Of a stretch of DNA of 64,000 nucleotides, positions 33,320 to 42,121 are shown in pieces; the first letter of the stretch is position 1, and every line of letters starts with the position of its first letter. The position numbers were made by a program, and so were the translations under genes. The stretch spans positions 1-64,000 of the forward strand of contig JAFXAZ010000087.1 of the NCBI GenBank assembly GCA_017521985.1, written 5' to 3'. This stretch comes from Lachnospiraceae bacterium (lineage in GTDB: Bacteria > Bacillota > Clostridia > Lachnospirales > Lachnospiraceae). The notes under the pieces were generated by a model. The model was given only the letters and a program-made list of their open reading frames with translations, did not search any database and was not told the origin of the DNA.

Positions 33320-34675
33320 ATGTTTTCAAAAAGTGACTTATTTAAAATTATACTGCCCGTGATTGCTCAGCAAATACTTGCAACAACCGCAAGTACTGTT
33401 AACTCTATAATGGTAGCAGGTGCAGGAGAGGCAGCAGTGTCTGGAGTAGCGCTTGTTGGAACACTGGATGCACTACTCATCGTTATGCTTTCGTCCCTTG
33501 TTTCCGGTGGTGCTGTTGTCTTATCTCATGCACATAAGAATGAAAATTTTGCACGAGAATGTACAAAACAGCTTATTTATATGACAACACTCATTGCACT
33601 GTTCATAACCATAGTGCTGAGTATTTTGGGCATGCCATTAATTTCTTTATTATATGGCAGTGCAGAAAAGGATGTGCTGTTTAGCGCAAACAGTTATTTA
33701 CGTATACTTGTGCTCTCTTATCCTTTTCTTGCACTATATAGTTCCTGTGGAGCCATTTTTCGTGTAATGGGCAACACTATCATCTCGATGAAGTTGTCTT
33801 TCATCGAGATAATAATCAATATTGCCGGAAATGCGTTATTTATCCTTATATTCCACTTGGGTACTGCCGGTGCCGCATTGGCAACTCTGATTTCACGCAT
33901 AGTATCATCCGTTGTATTTATATTGCTTCTTCACAATCGCAAAAATGCTATTTATATTGAAAACCTGTTTTCTTATCGTCCTGATTTTGAAATAATCAAG
34001 AAGATTCTTCACATCGGTGTCCCTCACGGAATCGAAAGCAGTATGTTTCAATTCGGTAGACTTTTAACTCAAGTACTCATTTCATCAATGGGTACTGCTG
34101 CAATCGCTGCAAACTCTGTGGCAAATATTCTTGCAAACTATATGTATATGCCTAGTACTGCCATACAAAACTGTGCTGTTACAATCGTAGGGCGTTGTGT
34201 GGGTGCAGGTGAGAAAAAACAAGCTACGAAATATGGAAAAACCTTATTACTATGGGACTATTTCGCCATGTGGGCAGTGTCATTGATACTATTTGTATTC
34301 GCAAAGCCCATCATAGGCATATACGATTTATCAGCAGAAAGTACTCGTCTTGCCTTGCATCTAACGATCTTTCATGCAGTATGTACATCAATCATACGTC
34401 CCCCTGCATTCATATTTCCAAGTGTATTTAAGGCTGCAGGTGACGTCAAGTACTCCCTCATTGTTTCCACTATCTCCATGTGGTGTATTCGTATAGGTCT
34501 GGCATACATACTATCACTTGAAAATATCACGGTATTTTCAGTAACGATACACGGAGCAGGCCTTGGAATATTTGGCATCTGGATAGCTACGGTCGCCGAT
34601 TGGGTACTGCGTGCTGTGTTGTTTTTTATACACTTTATCAGAGGAAAGTGGCTGCCCAATTTAGAGTCACTATGA
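33320..34675 (+). CDS. MATE-family efflux transporter
   Basis: A 451-residue protein with about twelve hydrophobic segments and the MATE pattern of two six-helix halves (opening LFKIILPVIAQQILATTAST; GAAIFR-like segment in SSCGAIFRVMGNT). These are Na+ or H+ antiporters for cationic drugs or metabolites. It starts five bases after the AraC stop with AAGGAGAG about 18 bases upstream, so coupling is likely. The substrate cannot be inferred; its position in a glycan cluster is unusual. Confidence 0.85.
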   Translation: MFSKSDLFKIILPVIAQQILATTASTVNSIMVAGAGEAAVSGVALVGTLDALLIVMLSSLVSGGAVVLSHAHKNENFARECTKQLIYMTTLIALFITIVLSILGMPLISLLYGSAEKDVLFSANSYLRILVLSYPFLALYSSCGAIFRVMGNTIISMKLSFIEIIINIAGNALFILIFHLGTAGAALATLISRIVSSVVFILLLHNRKNAIYIENLFSYRPDFEIIKKILHIGVPHGIESSMFQFGRLLTQVLISSMGTAAIAANSVANILANYMYMPSTAIQNCAVTIVGRCVGAGEKKQATKYGKTLLLWDYFAMWAVSLILFVFAKPIIGIYDLSAESTRLALHLTIFHAVCTSIIRPPAFIFPSVFKAAGDVKYSLIVSTISMWCIRIGLAYILSLENITVFSVTIHGAGLGIFGIWIATVADWVLRAVLFFIHFIRGKWLPNLESL

Positions 34676-34682
34676 CGCAACA

Positions 34683-34719
34683 CCGCATTTATGCGGGATT
34701 CAGGTGTTTCGCAAACACC
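34683..34719 (+). other. two adjacent hairpins before the GH13 gene
   Basis: CCGCAT-TT-ATGCGG (34683-34696) and GGTGTTT-CGC-AAACACC (34703-34719), followed by a short ATTTTAG. They may form a weak terminator for the MATE gene or an mRNA-processing site. Confidence 0.4.
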
Positions 34720-34754
34720 AATTTTAGATGAAATGAAAGGAATATGAGACGACT

Positions 34755-36440
34755 ATGGAAAGAAAATGGTGGCATGAAGCCGTAGTATATGAGATATATT
34801 GTAAGAGTTTTTGTGACTCAGATGGCGATGGTATCGGAGATTTGAGAGGTGTTATCTCAAAACTTCCCGTTTTAAAAGAACTGGGTATTAACTGTATCTG
34901 GTTTGCTCCTATTTATAAGTCACCACAGGTTGACAATGGCTATGACGTGGCCGATTATCAGGATATTGAACCGGATTACGGAACCCTTGAAGATTTCAAG
35001 GAATTGCTGGATTTGGCACACAGTATGGGAATCCGCGTGATCATGGACATGGTACTGAATCATTCCTCCGACGAACACAGATGGTTTCAGGAATCACGAA
35101 AATCAAAGGACAATCCTTATCGTAATTATTATATTTGGCAGCCTCCAAAGGCGGATGGTTCTGAGCCGAATAACTGGGGCAACTATTTCCGTGACGGTAA
35201 CGGCTCTGCATGGGAATATGACGAGCTGACAGGGGAATATTATCTCCATCAGTACGCAAAAAAGATGCCGGATCTTAACTGGGAATATGAACCGCTCCGT
35301 AAAGAAGTTTATAAAATGCTGCACTGGTGGCTTGATTTTGGAGTGGATGGTTTCCGCCTTGACGTCTTTACGAGATTCAAGAAGCCGGAGGGCTTCCCGG
35401 ACACTAAAAAGGCTCCAAATGTGATACTTGACCGTAACGGATTCATTATGGACAATACTATGTGTCTCAATGTGGAAGGAATTCACGAGATACTTCACGA
35501 ATTATATACGGAAGTTTTTGGAACCAGAGAATGCATGACCGTGGGTGAAGGTGCCGGTGTAACCTCCCAAAATGCACTTGGCTATGTTGCGAAAGAACGA
35601 GAAGAGATAGATATGGTCTATCATTTTGAGCTTTCCCACCGCAAACTTTTCTCCATGACTCCGGAACACTTCCGCAAAGTTCAGACAGAGTGGGCAGATG
35701 TATTCCGTCATAATGGATGGGCAGTGCAGTACATGTCAAATCATGACAGTGCAAGACAGGTATCCGTTTACGGCAGTGACGGAATTTATCGTATGCCTTC
35801 GGCAAAATTACTTGCTACATTGATACATACTTCTCCAGGTACGCCGTTCATTTATCAGGGTGAAGAAATCGGTATGGTCAATGTGGAATTTGATGATATC
35901 AAAGACCATAACTGCTGTTACACCGTTGGTGACTATAACTCCATGATTCAATCAGGGATGTCTGCTGAAGAAGCTTTAAAAATAGTTGGGCCGCGAAGTC
36001 GCGACAATGCACGTACCCCGTACCAATGGGACGCAAGCAAGCATGCAGGCTTTACCACCGGCCAGCCTTGGATGAAGCTCAACCCTAGATATACGGAGAT
36101 TAATCTGGAGGCTGACCGTAAATCAGAGGATTCTATTTTTGCATATTATCAGGAAATGATAAAATTGAGACAGACGCATCCTGCGATCATAGAAGGTGAC
36201 TTGAGATTCCTTTTGGAAGATCATCCGCAGATCATTATGTACTTGAGGGAATGCGAAAAAGAAACACTATTGGTTATTGCCAACTATTCCAATGAAAAGA
36301 TATCCCTGCAGCTTCCTGAAGATATCAGATCAGGCAAGTGGCAGCGTGTCATTACCAATGTGAAAGGAACGATTCCATCCGTGGACGGCAGAGATTATCT
36401 TCTTCCTTGGGAAACAGAAGTTTATTCAAATACTAAGTAA
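34755..36440 (+). CDS. GH13 alpha-glucosidase (oligo-1,6-glucosidase type)
   Basis: A 561-residue cytoplasmic glycoside hydrolase of the GH13_31-like group. The nucleophile is in DGFRLDV (near 199), the acid/base Glu in TVGEGAG (near 263) and the third acidic residue in SNHDS (near 329). The opening WWHEAVVYEIYCKSFCDSDG and the calcium-loop-like DSDGDGIGDLRG are typical. No signal peptide is present, so it acts on imported oligosaccharides. Oligo-1,6-glucosidase, trehalose-6-phosphate hydrolase or sucrose-type hydrolases are possible. It is out of place in a uronide cluster and may broaden the substrate range. Confidence 0.85.
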   Translation: MERKWWHEAVVYEIYCKSFCDSDGDGIGDLRGVISKLPVLKELGINCIWFAPIYKSPQVDNGYDVADYQDIEPDYGTLEDFKELLDLAHSMGIRVIMDMVLNHSSDEHRWFQESRKSKDNPYRNYYIWQPPKADGSEPNNWGNYFRDGNGSAWEYDELTGEYYLHQYAKKMPDLNWEYEPLRKEVYKMLHWWLDFGVDGFRLDVFTRFKKPEGFPDTKKAPNVILDRNGFIMDNTMCLNVEGIHEILHELYTEVFGTRECMTVGEGAGVTSQNALGYVAKEREEIDMVYHFELSHRKLFSMTPEHFRKVQTEWADVFRHNGWAVQYMSNHDSARQVSVYGSDGIYRMPSAKLLATLIHTSPGTPFIYQGEEIGMVNVEFDDIKDHNCCYTVGDYNSMIQSGMSAEEALKIVGPRSRDNARTPYQWDASKHAGFTTGQPWMKLNPRYTEINLEADRKSEDSIFAYYQEMIKLRQTHPAIIEGDLRFLLEDHPQIIMYLRECEKETLLVIANYSNEKISLQLPEDIRSGKWQRVITNVKGTIPSVDGRDYLLPWETEVYSNTK

Positions 36441-36452
36441 GTGCCTTAAAAG

Positions 36453-37664
36453 ATGGCGTATTGTATATTTATGGAAAAAGTTGTGGAAACTTTATGTACA
36501 CCGATCACACATGAATGTGATGTATTGGTAGTCGGAGGGGGTGTGGCTGGAATTGCAGCTGCACTGGCGGCTGCCAGACAGGACACCAAGGTAATCTTGT
36601 TGGAGAAGCAGTTTATGTTGGGAGGCCTAGCTACCGCAGGTTTGGTTACCATTTATCTGCCTTTGTGTGATGGAAAAGGACATCAGGTCAGCTTTGGCAT
36701 AGCGGAGGAACTGCTGCGCCTATCTATTAAGTACGGCTATGAGGATCGTTATCCCACTGCATGGTTGGAGAACGGCAGCATGGAAGAGAGGGCAAAGAAA
36801 AGATTTGAGGTCAGATATAACGCTCAATTGTTTGCCATTGCAGCAGAGCAGCTTCTTCTGAAAGAAGGTGTGACGATCCTATATGGCACCTCTGCCTGTA
36901 GTGTGGCCATGGCAAGTGATAAGATATCAGCTGTTATCGTGGAAAATAAATCAGGAAGAACTGCGATTAAGACAAAGTCGGTAGTAGATGCCACAGGGGA
37001 TGCAGATATCTGTGTTATGGCCGGAGAGAAAACTGCTCTTTTTGGACCGGGAAATATTCTGGCCGCATGGCATTATTATGAAACAGGAAACGGTTATGAC
37101 CTTAGCATGCTGGGTTATGCAGAGGTTCCGCAGGAAGACAGAACAGAAGAGACAAAGCCTTTAATTTCCAGAAGATTCCAGGGTGTGGATGGACAGGAAC
37201 TCAGCGAGATGATGCAGCTCTCCCATAAAAGGGTTCTGGAAGAGATCGTTAAGAAGCAGCAGGAAAATCCTGCATACATGCCTGTTACGATTGCAACGAT
37301 TCCTCAGATCAGAATGACCAGAAGAATCGTGGGAGGTTATACTATGGAGACTTCCGATGACCGGAAGGAATTTGAAGACAGTATCGGAATGATCGGTAAC
37401 TGGAAGAAGAGAGGTCCCGTATATGAGGTGCCTTTCCACGCACTATATGGTTCCAGGGTTAAGAACCTGATTACTGCAGGCAGAAGTATTTCTGCCAGTG
37501 ATGCCATGTGGGATGTGACACGTGTGATTCCTGTATGCGCGGTTACCGGGGAGGCGGCTGGTGTAGCCGCAGCTATGACAGATGATTTCGAATCATTGAG
37601 TGTGGCTAAGCTACAGAAAAAATTGGCGGACAACGGTTTGAAGCTGTTTTATCATGAACTCTAA
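36453..37664 (+). CDS. FAD-dependent oxidoreductase (FAD_oxidored family)
   Basis: A 403-residue flavoprotein. The ADP-binding GxGxxG is VLVVGGGVAGIAAALAAA (near 24), followed by GGLATAGLVT, the marker segment of this family. DATGDADIC near 180 and a C-terminal SASDAMWDVTRVIPVCAVTG, which contacts FAD, are also present. The next methionine (MEKVVETL, 36471) is an alternative start. The substrate is unknown; related proteins oxidise sugar acids, cyclitols or similar polyols. It sits between the GH13 gene and the SDR gene, and a larger relative lies at 44085. Confidence 0.78.
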   Translation: MAYCIFMEKVVETLCTPITHECDVLVVGGGVAGIAAALAAARQDTKVILLEKQFMLGGLATAGLVTIYLPLCDGKGHQVSFGIAEELLRLSIKYGYEDRYPTAWLENGSMEERAKKRFEVRYNAQLFAIAAEQLLLKEGVTILYGTSACSVAMASDKISAVIVENKSGRTAIKTKSVVDATGDADICVMAGEKTALFGPGNILAAWHYYETGNGYDLSMLGYAEVPQEDRTEETKPLISRRFQGVDGQELSEMMQLSHKRVLEEIVKKQQENPAYMPVTIATIPQIRMTRRIVGGYTMETSDDRKEFEDSIGMIGNWKKRGPVYEVPFHALYGSRVKNLITAGRSISASDAMWDVTRVIPVCAVTGEAAGVAAAMTDDFESLSVAKLQKKLADNGLKLFYHEL

Positions 37665-37859
37665 CAAATTAACGCCATTAGAAAAGCCGGACTATCATCA
37701 GCCGGATTATTTCGGAGAAATTATTTTGGAGAAATAATGAAAAAGAGAGACCTTGAAAAGGAGCATCAAATGCTTCAAAAAGGTATCGTTTTTGTTATCA
37801 AAGATTGTTGTAATAAGGGGTATATTAAAAGAAAGATATTTAATGGGAGGTCTATAGAA

Positions 37860-38615
37860 ATGGATTTTGCAGGTAAAGTGGCAATTTCAACAGGTGCAGC
37901 ATCCGGAATGGGATTATTGTTTTCTCAGGAATGGGCAAGGCTTGGCGGATGCGTTGTGATGTGCGATGTGAACGAGAAAATTTTGAATGAGAAAGTTGCA
38001 GAACTTAACGAGAAGTATGAAAACAAAGCTATTGGCGTAGTCTGTGATGTGAGAGATTATGGTCAGGTATGTAATGCGAGAGATAAGGCCGTCGAGTTCT
38101 TTGGAAGAATCGATGTAATGGCAAATTTTGCAGGCGGTACAGCAAGAAGAATGCTTAAGGTAGACTTTAAAGCAGAATTTCCCGATGTACCGATTGATGT
38201 GTTTGACTGGGGGATTGATGTGAATTTGAAAGGTCCATTTTATTTTGCACATGCTGTTTTAAAACAGATGAGAGAGCAAAAAAGTGGACTGATATTAAAC
38301 ATTGGTTCCATAACTGGCGTAGAAGGCTCAGGCGGAGGAGTGGACTATGCTACTGCTAAAGCTGGCATTATGTATGGTTTAACCAAATCCATAGCACAAT
38401 ATGGTTCCAAACATAATATAAGATGTATTTGTGTTTCTCCGGGACCGGTACTTACAAGAGAACAGATGGCAAACATGAAAACGCTTTTGGGAAGAGCAGC
38501 TGAGCCACAGGAAATTATTGATTTGTGCTTGTTTATTGCTTCCGACAAGGGACAGTTTATCAATGGTGAGAATATCATGATTGATGGCGGAAGAAATGCA
38601 ATGGGGAGAGGATAA
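37860..38615 (+). CDS. short-chain dehydrogenase/reductase
   Basis: A 251-residue SDR. The NAD(P)-binding STGAASGMG is at residues 11-19, NFAG near 86 is the classical NAG-like motif, and the catalytic VDYATAKAG (YxxxK) is near 161 with a Ser upstream (NIGSITG). The start ATG 37860 is ten bases after GGGAGG and gives a canonical DFAGKVAISTG opening; the frame upstream is open for 41 codons without SDR character. SDRs in uronate clusters often act like KduD on ketouronates, but the substrate here is not shown. Confidence 0.85.
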   Translation: MDFAGKVAISTGAASGMGLLFSQEWARLGGCVVMCDVNEKILNEKVAELNEKYENKAIGVVCDVRDYGQVCNARDKAVEFFGRIDVMANFAGGTARRMLKVDFKAEFPDVPIDVFDWGIDVNLKGPFYFAHAVLKQMREQKSGLILNIGSITGVEGSGGGVDYATAKAGIMYGLTKSIAQYGSKHNIRCICVSPGPVLTREQMANMKTLLGRAAEPQEIIDLCLFIASDKGQFINGENIMIDGGRNAMGRG

Positions 38616-38616
38616 T

Positions 38617-39375
38617 ATGAAGGCTACATTTTTAAATCATGAAAAACCATTGATGACGGTTATACTGCAGTGTGAAACTCCAGAAGTGGCAATTGGCAGA
38701 ATTCGTAATGCTTTGCACTGTGGAGGAGAAGCATTTGGGCTTCAGGTTGAATCTTTGCTTAGAGAATATCAAAAGGAAGAAATATACTGCAAAATATTTA
38801 AGGAAATGCAAGGAAGGCCGATTTATGTAACCAATTACCGTAAACATCAAAACTTTGGAAAAACCGATGAGGAACTGGCAGAAGGATTTTTGGGATTGGC
38901 AGACTGTGGTGCTACACTTGTGGATGTAATGGGCGATTTGTATGACCCACAGCCGGACGAAGTTGCTATAGATGGTGCAGCAATTCAGAAGCAGATGGAG
39001 CTTATTGACAAACTGCATAGTAAAGGTGCAGAGGTTTTGATGTCTTCTCACGTATTAAAGTATACACCTGCGGAGAGGGTTTTAGAAATTGCATTGGAGC
39101 ACAAACGTCGTGGGGCAGATATTTCCAAAATTGTTACAGCAGCAGAGAATATGGAACAGCAAATAGAAAATTTGCGTATTACCAATCTGCTGAAAAAAGA
39201 GTTGGGAATTCCGTTTTTGTTTTTAAGCGGAGGAGAAAGCTCTATTCACAGAAGATTGGGTATGAAGCTGGGCTGCTGTATGCATTTGTGTGTGTATGAG
39301 CATGATGTACGTTCTACGTTTCCACAGCCGTTACTATCTGTTTCGAAAGCAATCAGAGATGATATGGGATTTTAG
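38617..39375 (+). CDS. type I 3-dehydroquinate dehydratase-like protein
   Basis: A 252-residue (beta/alpha)8 protein of the AroD class. The Schiff-base lysine is in ADISKIVTAAEN (near 171) and the catalytic histidine in EVLMSSHVLKYTP (near 143), the same order as in AroD. The substrate-binding C-terminus is divergent: FLSGGESSIHRRLG in place of the usual SMG...SR motif. It overlaps the SDR unit closely (one base after its stop) with GGGAGAGG upstream. In this setting a role in dehydrating a ketouronate-like or cyclitol intermediate is more likely than shikimate synthesis. Confidence 0.7.
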   Translation: MKATFLNHEKPLMTVILQCETPEVAIGRIRNALHCGGEAFGLQVESLLREYQKEEIYCKIFKEMQGRPIYVTNYRKHQNFGKTDEELAEGFLGLADCGATLVDVMGDLYDPQPDEVAIDGAAIQKQMELIDKLHSKGAEVLMSSHVLKYTPAERVLEIALEHKRRGADISKIVTAAENMEQQIENLRITNLLKKELGIPFLFLSGGESSIHRRLGMKLGCCMHLCVYEHDVRSTFPQPLLSVSKAIRDDMGF

Positions 39376-39390
39376 GAAGAGAGGAAAAAG

Positions 39391-40377
39391 ATGAAGGCAA
39401 TACTGATAAATGATGACAAAAGTTTAAGATGGGATGAAGTGCCCAATCCGATTGTAGGAGCAGAAGACTGTCTTGTGAAGATTGAGGCTGCTGCCTTAAA
39501 TCGTGCGGACTTGATGCAGCGGGAAGGGAATTATCCTCCACCACCGGGATGCCCTGAGTGGATGGGTCTTGAGATTGCCGGAACCATCGTTGAAGTGGGA
39601 GAAGAGGCGGCAGAAAAGTCTGACTGGAAAGTTGGTGACAAGGTATGTGCTTTGCTTGGCGGAGGCGGTTATGCGGAATATGCAAATGTAAAGTATGATA
39701 TGTTGATGCCGGTACCGGAGAATTGCTCCATGGTAGAGGCTGCTGCAATGCCGGAGGCTTTTGCAACTGCTTACTTAAATCTTTTTATAGAAGGAAAGAT
39801 TCAGCCGGGCAATACTCTTTTAATGAATGCCGGAGCGAGCGGACTAGCAAGCGTAATCATTCCGATGGCAAAGGCATTTGGTATCCGTGTAATAACAACT
39901 GTACTGACTAAAGAAATTGCAGAATCTATCAAACATCTTCATGCGGATATTGTTGTACATACCGATGAGATGGACATCGTAGAAGTTTTGAAGCAGCAGC
40001 TGGAAGAAGGACATGGAGTGGATGTGGCCATCGATTGTCTTGGTGGAGAAGTAATGGGTAAATGTCTTCCATATCTAACCCATGGTGCTCGATGGATTAT
40101 GATTGCGTCCATGGCTGGGGCAAAAACAGAGATAGACCTTGTTAACATTTTCAAAAGAAATGTAAGGATTATCGGAAGCACGCTTCGCTCCAGAACACCG
40201 CAGGTGAAAGCTGAAATTTTGGCCAGTCTCGTTCGGGATGTGTGGCCGAAGGTGGCGACAGGCGAAGTGAAGCCAACCATTTATAAGACATTGCCAATTA
40301 CGGAAGCAGAAGCTGCACATGATATTTTATATCGCGGCGAAAATATCGGAAAGGTTGTTCTTACGGTTGGAGAATAA
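39391..40377 (+). CDS. zinc-independent MDR-family NAD(P)H oxidoreductase (quinone reductase-like)
   Basis: A 328-residue medium-chain reductase of the PIG3/QOR type. The N-terminal GroES-like domain includes ALNRADLMQREGNYPPPPGC, and the Rossmann domain includes the NADPH motif NAGASGLASVIIPMA (near 149). The zinc-binding cysteines of alcohol dehydrogenases are missing. AGGAAGAGAGG precedes the ATG. The physiological substrate is unknown; the protein probably reduces an enone or carbonyl intermediate within this catabolic operon. Confidence 0.82.
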   Translation: MKAILINDDKSLRWDEVPNPIVGAEDCLVKIEAAALNRADLMQREGNYPPPPGCPEWMGLEIAGTIVEVGEEAAEKSDWKVGDKVCALLGGGGYAEYANVKYDMLMPVPENCSMVEAAAMPEAFATAYLNLFIEGKIQPGNTLLMNAGASGLASVIIPMAKAFGIRVITTVLTKEIAESIKHLHADIVVHTDEMDIVEVLKQQLEEGHGVDVAIDCLGGEVMGKCLPYLTHGARWIMIASMAGAKTEIDLVNIFKRNVRIIGSTLRSRTPQVKAEILASLVRDVWPKVATGEVKPTIYKTLPITEAEAAHDILYRGENIGKVVLTVGE

Positions 40378-40390
40378 TTTAGAGGATGAG

Positions 40391-41032
40391 ATGATGGAAA
40401 ATGTATTAAGTGTTACAGCGCTTAAGTATGCAGAATCTACATTGGCGGAAAGGTATATTTTCCCGGGAGGAGCATCGGATAAGCGGCTGCCTATTTCGTT
40501 TACTATTTATCTTATTAAAACGGACAAGCATATGATTCTTGTGGATGCAGGGTGCGATACTATGCCGGGCTTTGAAATGAAAAATTTCTGCGGCCCGGTA
40601 GCAGCACTGAAGCGACAGGGGATTATGCCGGAAGATATTACGGATGTAATTATTACGCATTCCCATCATGACCATATTGAGGCGGTCTGTCATTTTGATA
40701 AAGCAACCATTTATATTCAGCAACAGGAGTACGAACGCGCCGGTGGGAAATATATACCGGAGGGATTTCGGGTGCAGTGCTTTCAAGACTATACAGAGGT
40801 TGCAGGCTGTGTAAAAGTTATTAAAGTGGGCGGACACTCTATTGGCTCATGTGTAGTGGAATTTTCAATTGGAGAACAAAAGTATGTGATCACAGGGGAC
40901 GAATGCTATGCAAGAGAAAACCTGGAGCAAAAAATTCCGACGGGCAGTTCCCGATGTCCTGAAAAGAGTTTGGAATTCATAGAAAAATATAGTCAGAAAG
41001 AATATATAGTCTTATTGTGTCATGAGCCATAA
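40391..41032 (+). CDS. metallo-beta-lactamase-fold hydrolase
   Basis: A 213-residue MBL-fold protein. The zinc motif THSHHDHIEAV (HxHxDH, near 100) is complete, and further ligands appear in GGHSIGS and ITGDECY. Its size and domain plan resemble N-acyl-homoserine-lactonase-like and other lactonase members. Two ATGs in tandem (40391, 40394) follow GAGG. In this operon a sugar-acid lactonase is an attractive but unproven role. Confidence 0.78.
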   Translation: MMENVLSVTALKYAESTLAERYIFPGGASDKRLPISFTIYLIKTDKHMILVDAGCDTMPGFEMKNFCGPVAALKRQGIMPEDITDVIITHSHHDHIEAVCHFDKATIYIQQQEYERAGGKYIPEGFRVQCFQDYTEVAGCVKVIKVGGHSIGSCVVEFSIGEQKYVITGDECYARENLEQKIPTGSSRCPEKSLEFIEKYSQKEYIVLLCHEP

Positions 41033-41064
41033 TCAATCAGACCAATTTAACAGAAGGAAATCTT

Positions 41065-41829
41065 ATGAAAATAAACGCAATCGATACACACTGTCATATT
41101 CATTACACACCTGTGGAAACCTTAGCACCTATTACACTTTCAGATGTGATGCAGGAGGGTCCTTATTATACAGCCTATTGGAATACGCTGTCACAGATTG
41201 AGAAAGCAGCAAAAATCAGCACTGTTTTTGCATCACCCTTTGAGGCATTGACCGATCGAGCGAATACTGTGCAGGCAAACGAAGATATGTTTAAGCTGGT
41301 GCAGGATATTCCTAATCTTTATCAATGGGTCGTGATCGACCCGCAAAATGAAAGCACCTTCGAACAAGCGGACAGAATGCTGAAAAGCAAAAAGTGCGTT
41401 GGCATTAAGTTACATCCGGTATTGCATAAGTATTCGATTGAAGAACAGGGCGAAAAAATCTTTTCTTTCGCAGAAAAGCATTCCGCCATTGTGCAGATCC
41501 ATCCGGAAAAGGCGGCAGATTATATCACTTTTGCAGATTCTTTTCCTAACGTGACCTTTATTATAGCGCATCTGGGCGGACCGCTTCATATCAATGCTAT
41601 TAAAAATGCCAAACACAGAAATGTTTATACGGACACTTCGGGAAAGGCCAGCTTGAAAAATATGCTGATCGAGTATGCGGTATCGCAAATCGGTTCGGAT
41701 CGGATTTTATTTGGAACCGATACTTATGCAGCAAGTTCACAGCGGGGAAGGATTGAATACGCAATGATTTCTCAGCAGGACAAAGAAAATATCTTATTTA
41801 ACAACGCAAAAAGATTATTTGGACTTTAA
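41065..41829 (+). CDS. amidohydrolase-family (amidohydro-rel) metal-dependent hydrolase
   Basis: A 254-residue TIM-barrel hydrolase. The metal-binding DTHCHIHY (HxH) is at the N-terminus; GIKLHP near 114, QIHPEKA, AHLGGP and FGTDTYA near 217 give the remaining metal ligands. It resembles the PF04909 group of C-C hydrolases, decarboxylases and lactonases. AGAAGGA lies before the ATG. It is the last gene before a strong terminator, so it ends the catabolic operon. Confidence 0.8.
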   Translation: MKINAIDTHCHIHYTPVETLAPITLSDVMQEGPYYTAYWNTLSQIEKAAKISTVFASPFEALTDRANTVQANEDMFKLVQDIPNLYQWVVIDPQNESTFEQADRMLKSKKCVGIKLHPVLHKYSIEEQGEKIFSFAEKHSAIVQIHPEKAADYITFADSFPNVTFIIAHLGGPLHINAIKNAKHRNVYTDTSGKASLKNMLIEYAVSQIGSDRILFGTDTYAASSQRGRIEYAMISQQDKENILFNNAKRLFGL

Positions 41830-41842
41830 ATAAAAGAGAATT

Positions 41843-41886
41843 TAGCCGATGCGCTGTCATGATTTGACAGGACATCGGCTATTTTT
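41843..41886 (+). terminator. terminator of the catabolic operon
   Basis: TAGCCGATG and CATCGGCTA form a perfect 9-bp stem followed by TTTTT, 14 bases after the amidohydrolase stop. Confidence 0.85.
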
Positions 41887-41889
41887 ACT

Positions 41890-42084
41890 TTAGAAATAGT
41901 CCATATCCAACATGGAGGTGGTTCTGTCAATGGAATATTTATTGCCGCAGGTAGGACAGAAACGGGATAGCTGAAGTGTCGAAGATACTTTTTTGATGCC
42001 CCAATTTAATGGTATTTTGCAAAAAAGTTGACAAATCAGGCAAGAAAGCGGACGAAGAACACTGAAAAATATTTTATAATTATC
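41890..42084 (-). pseudogene. possible zinc-ribbon gene remnant
   Basis: On the minus strand an open frame of 64 codons without a start codon contains SCLICQLFC and, 25 residues later, SRFCPTCGNKYSID, then ends LDMDYF. Two CxxC knuckles suggest a small zinc-ribbon protein that has lost its start. It may be chance. Otherwise the 292-base gap 41830-42121 holds only the terminator and the leader of the next gene, where a TTGACA (42028) lacks a well-placed -10. Confidence 0.3.
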
Positions 42085-42121
42085 TTACAAAATGAAACTG
42101 TAAAAGTTTAAGGAGGTTTTC

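Noticed and set aside
37737-37859. 41-codon N-terminal extension of the SDR
   Set aside because: It has no SDR character, while ATG 37860 follows GGGAGG and starts a standard SDR N-terminus.
41840-42121. Canonical promoter for the GH88 unit at TTGACA 42028
   Set aside because: No -10 lies 16-18 bases downstream; the TATAAT at 42075 is about 41 bases away, so the promoter is unresolved.
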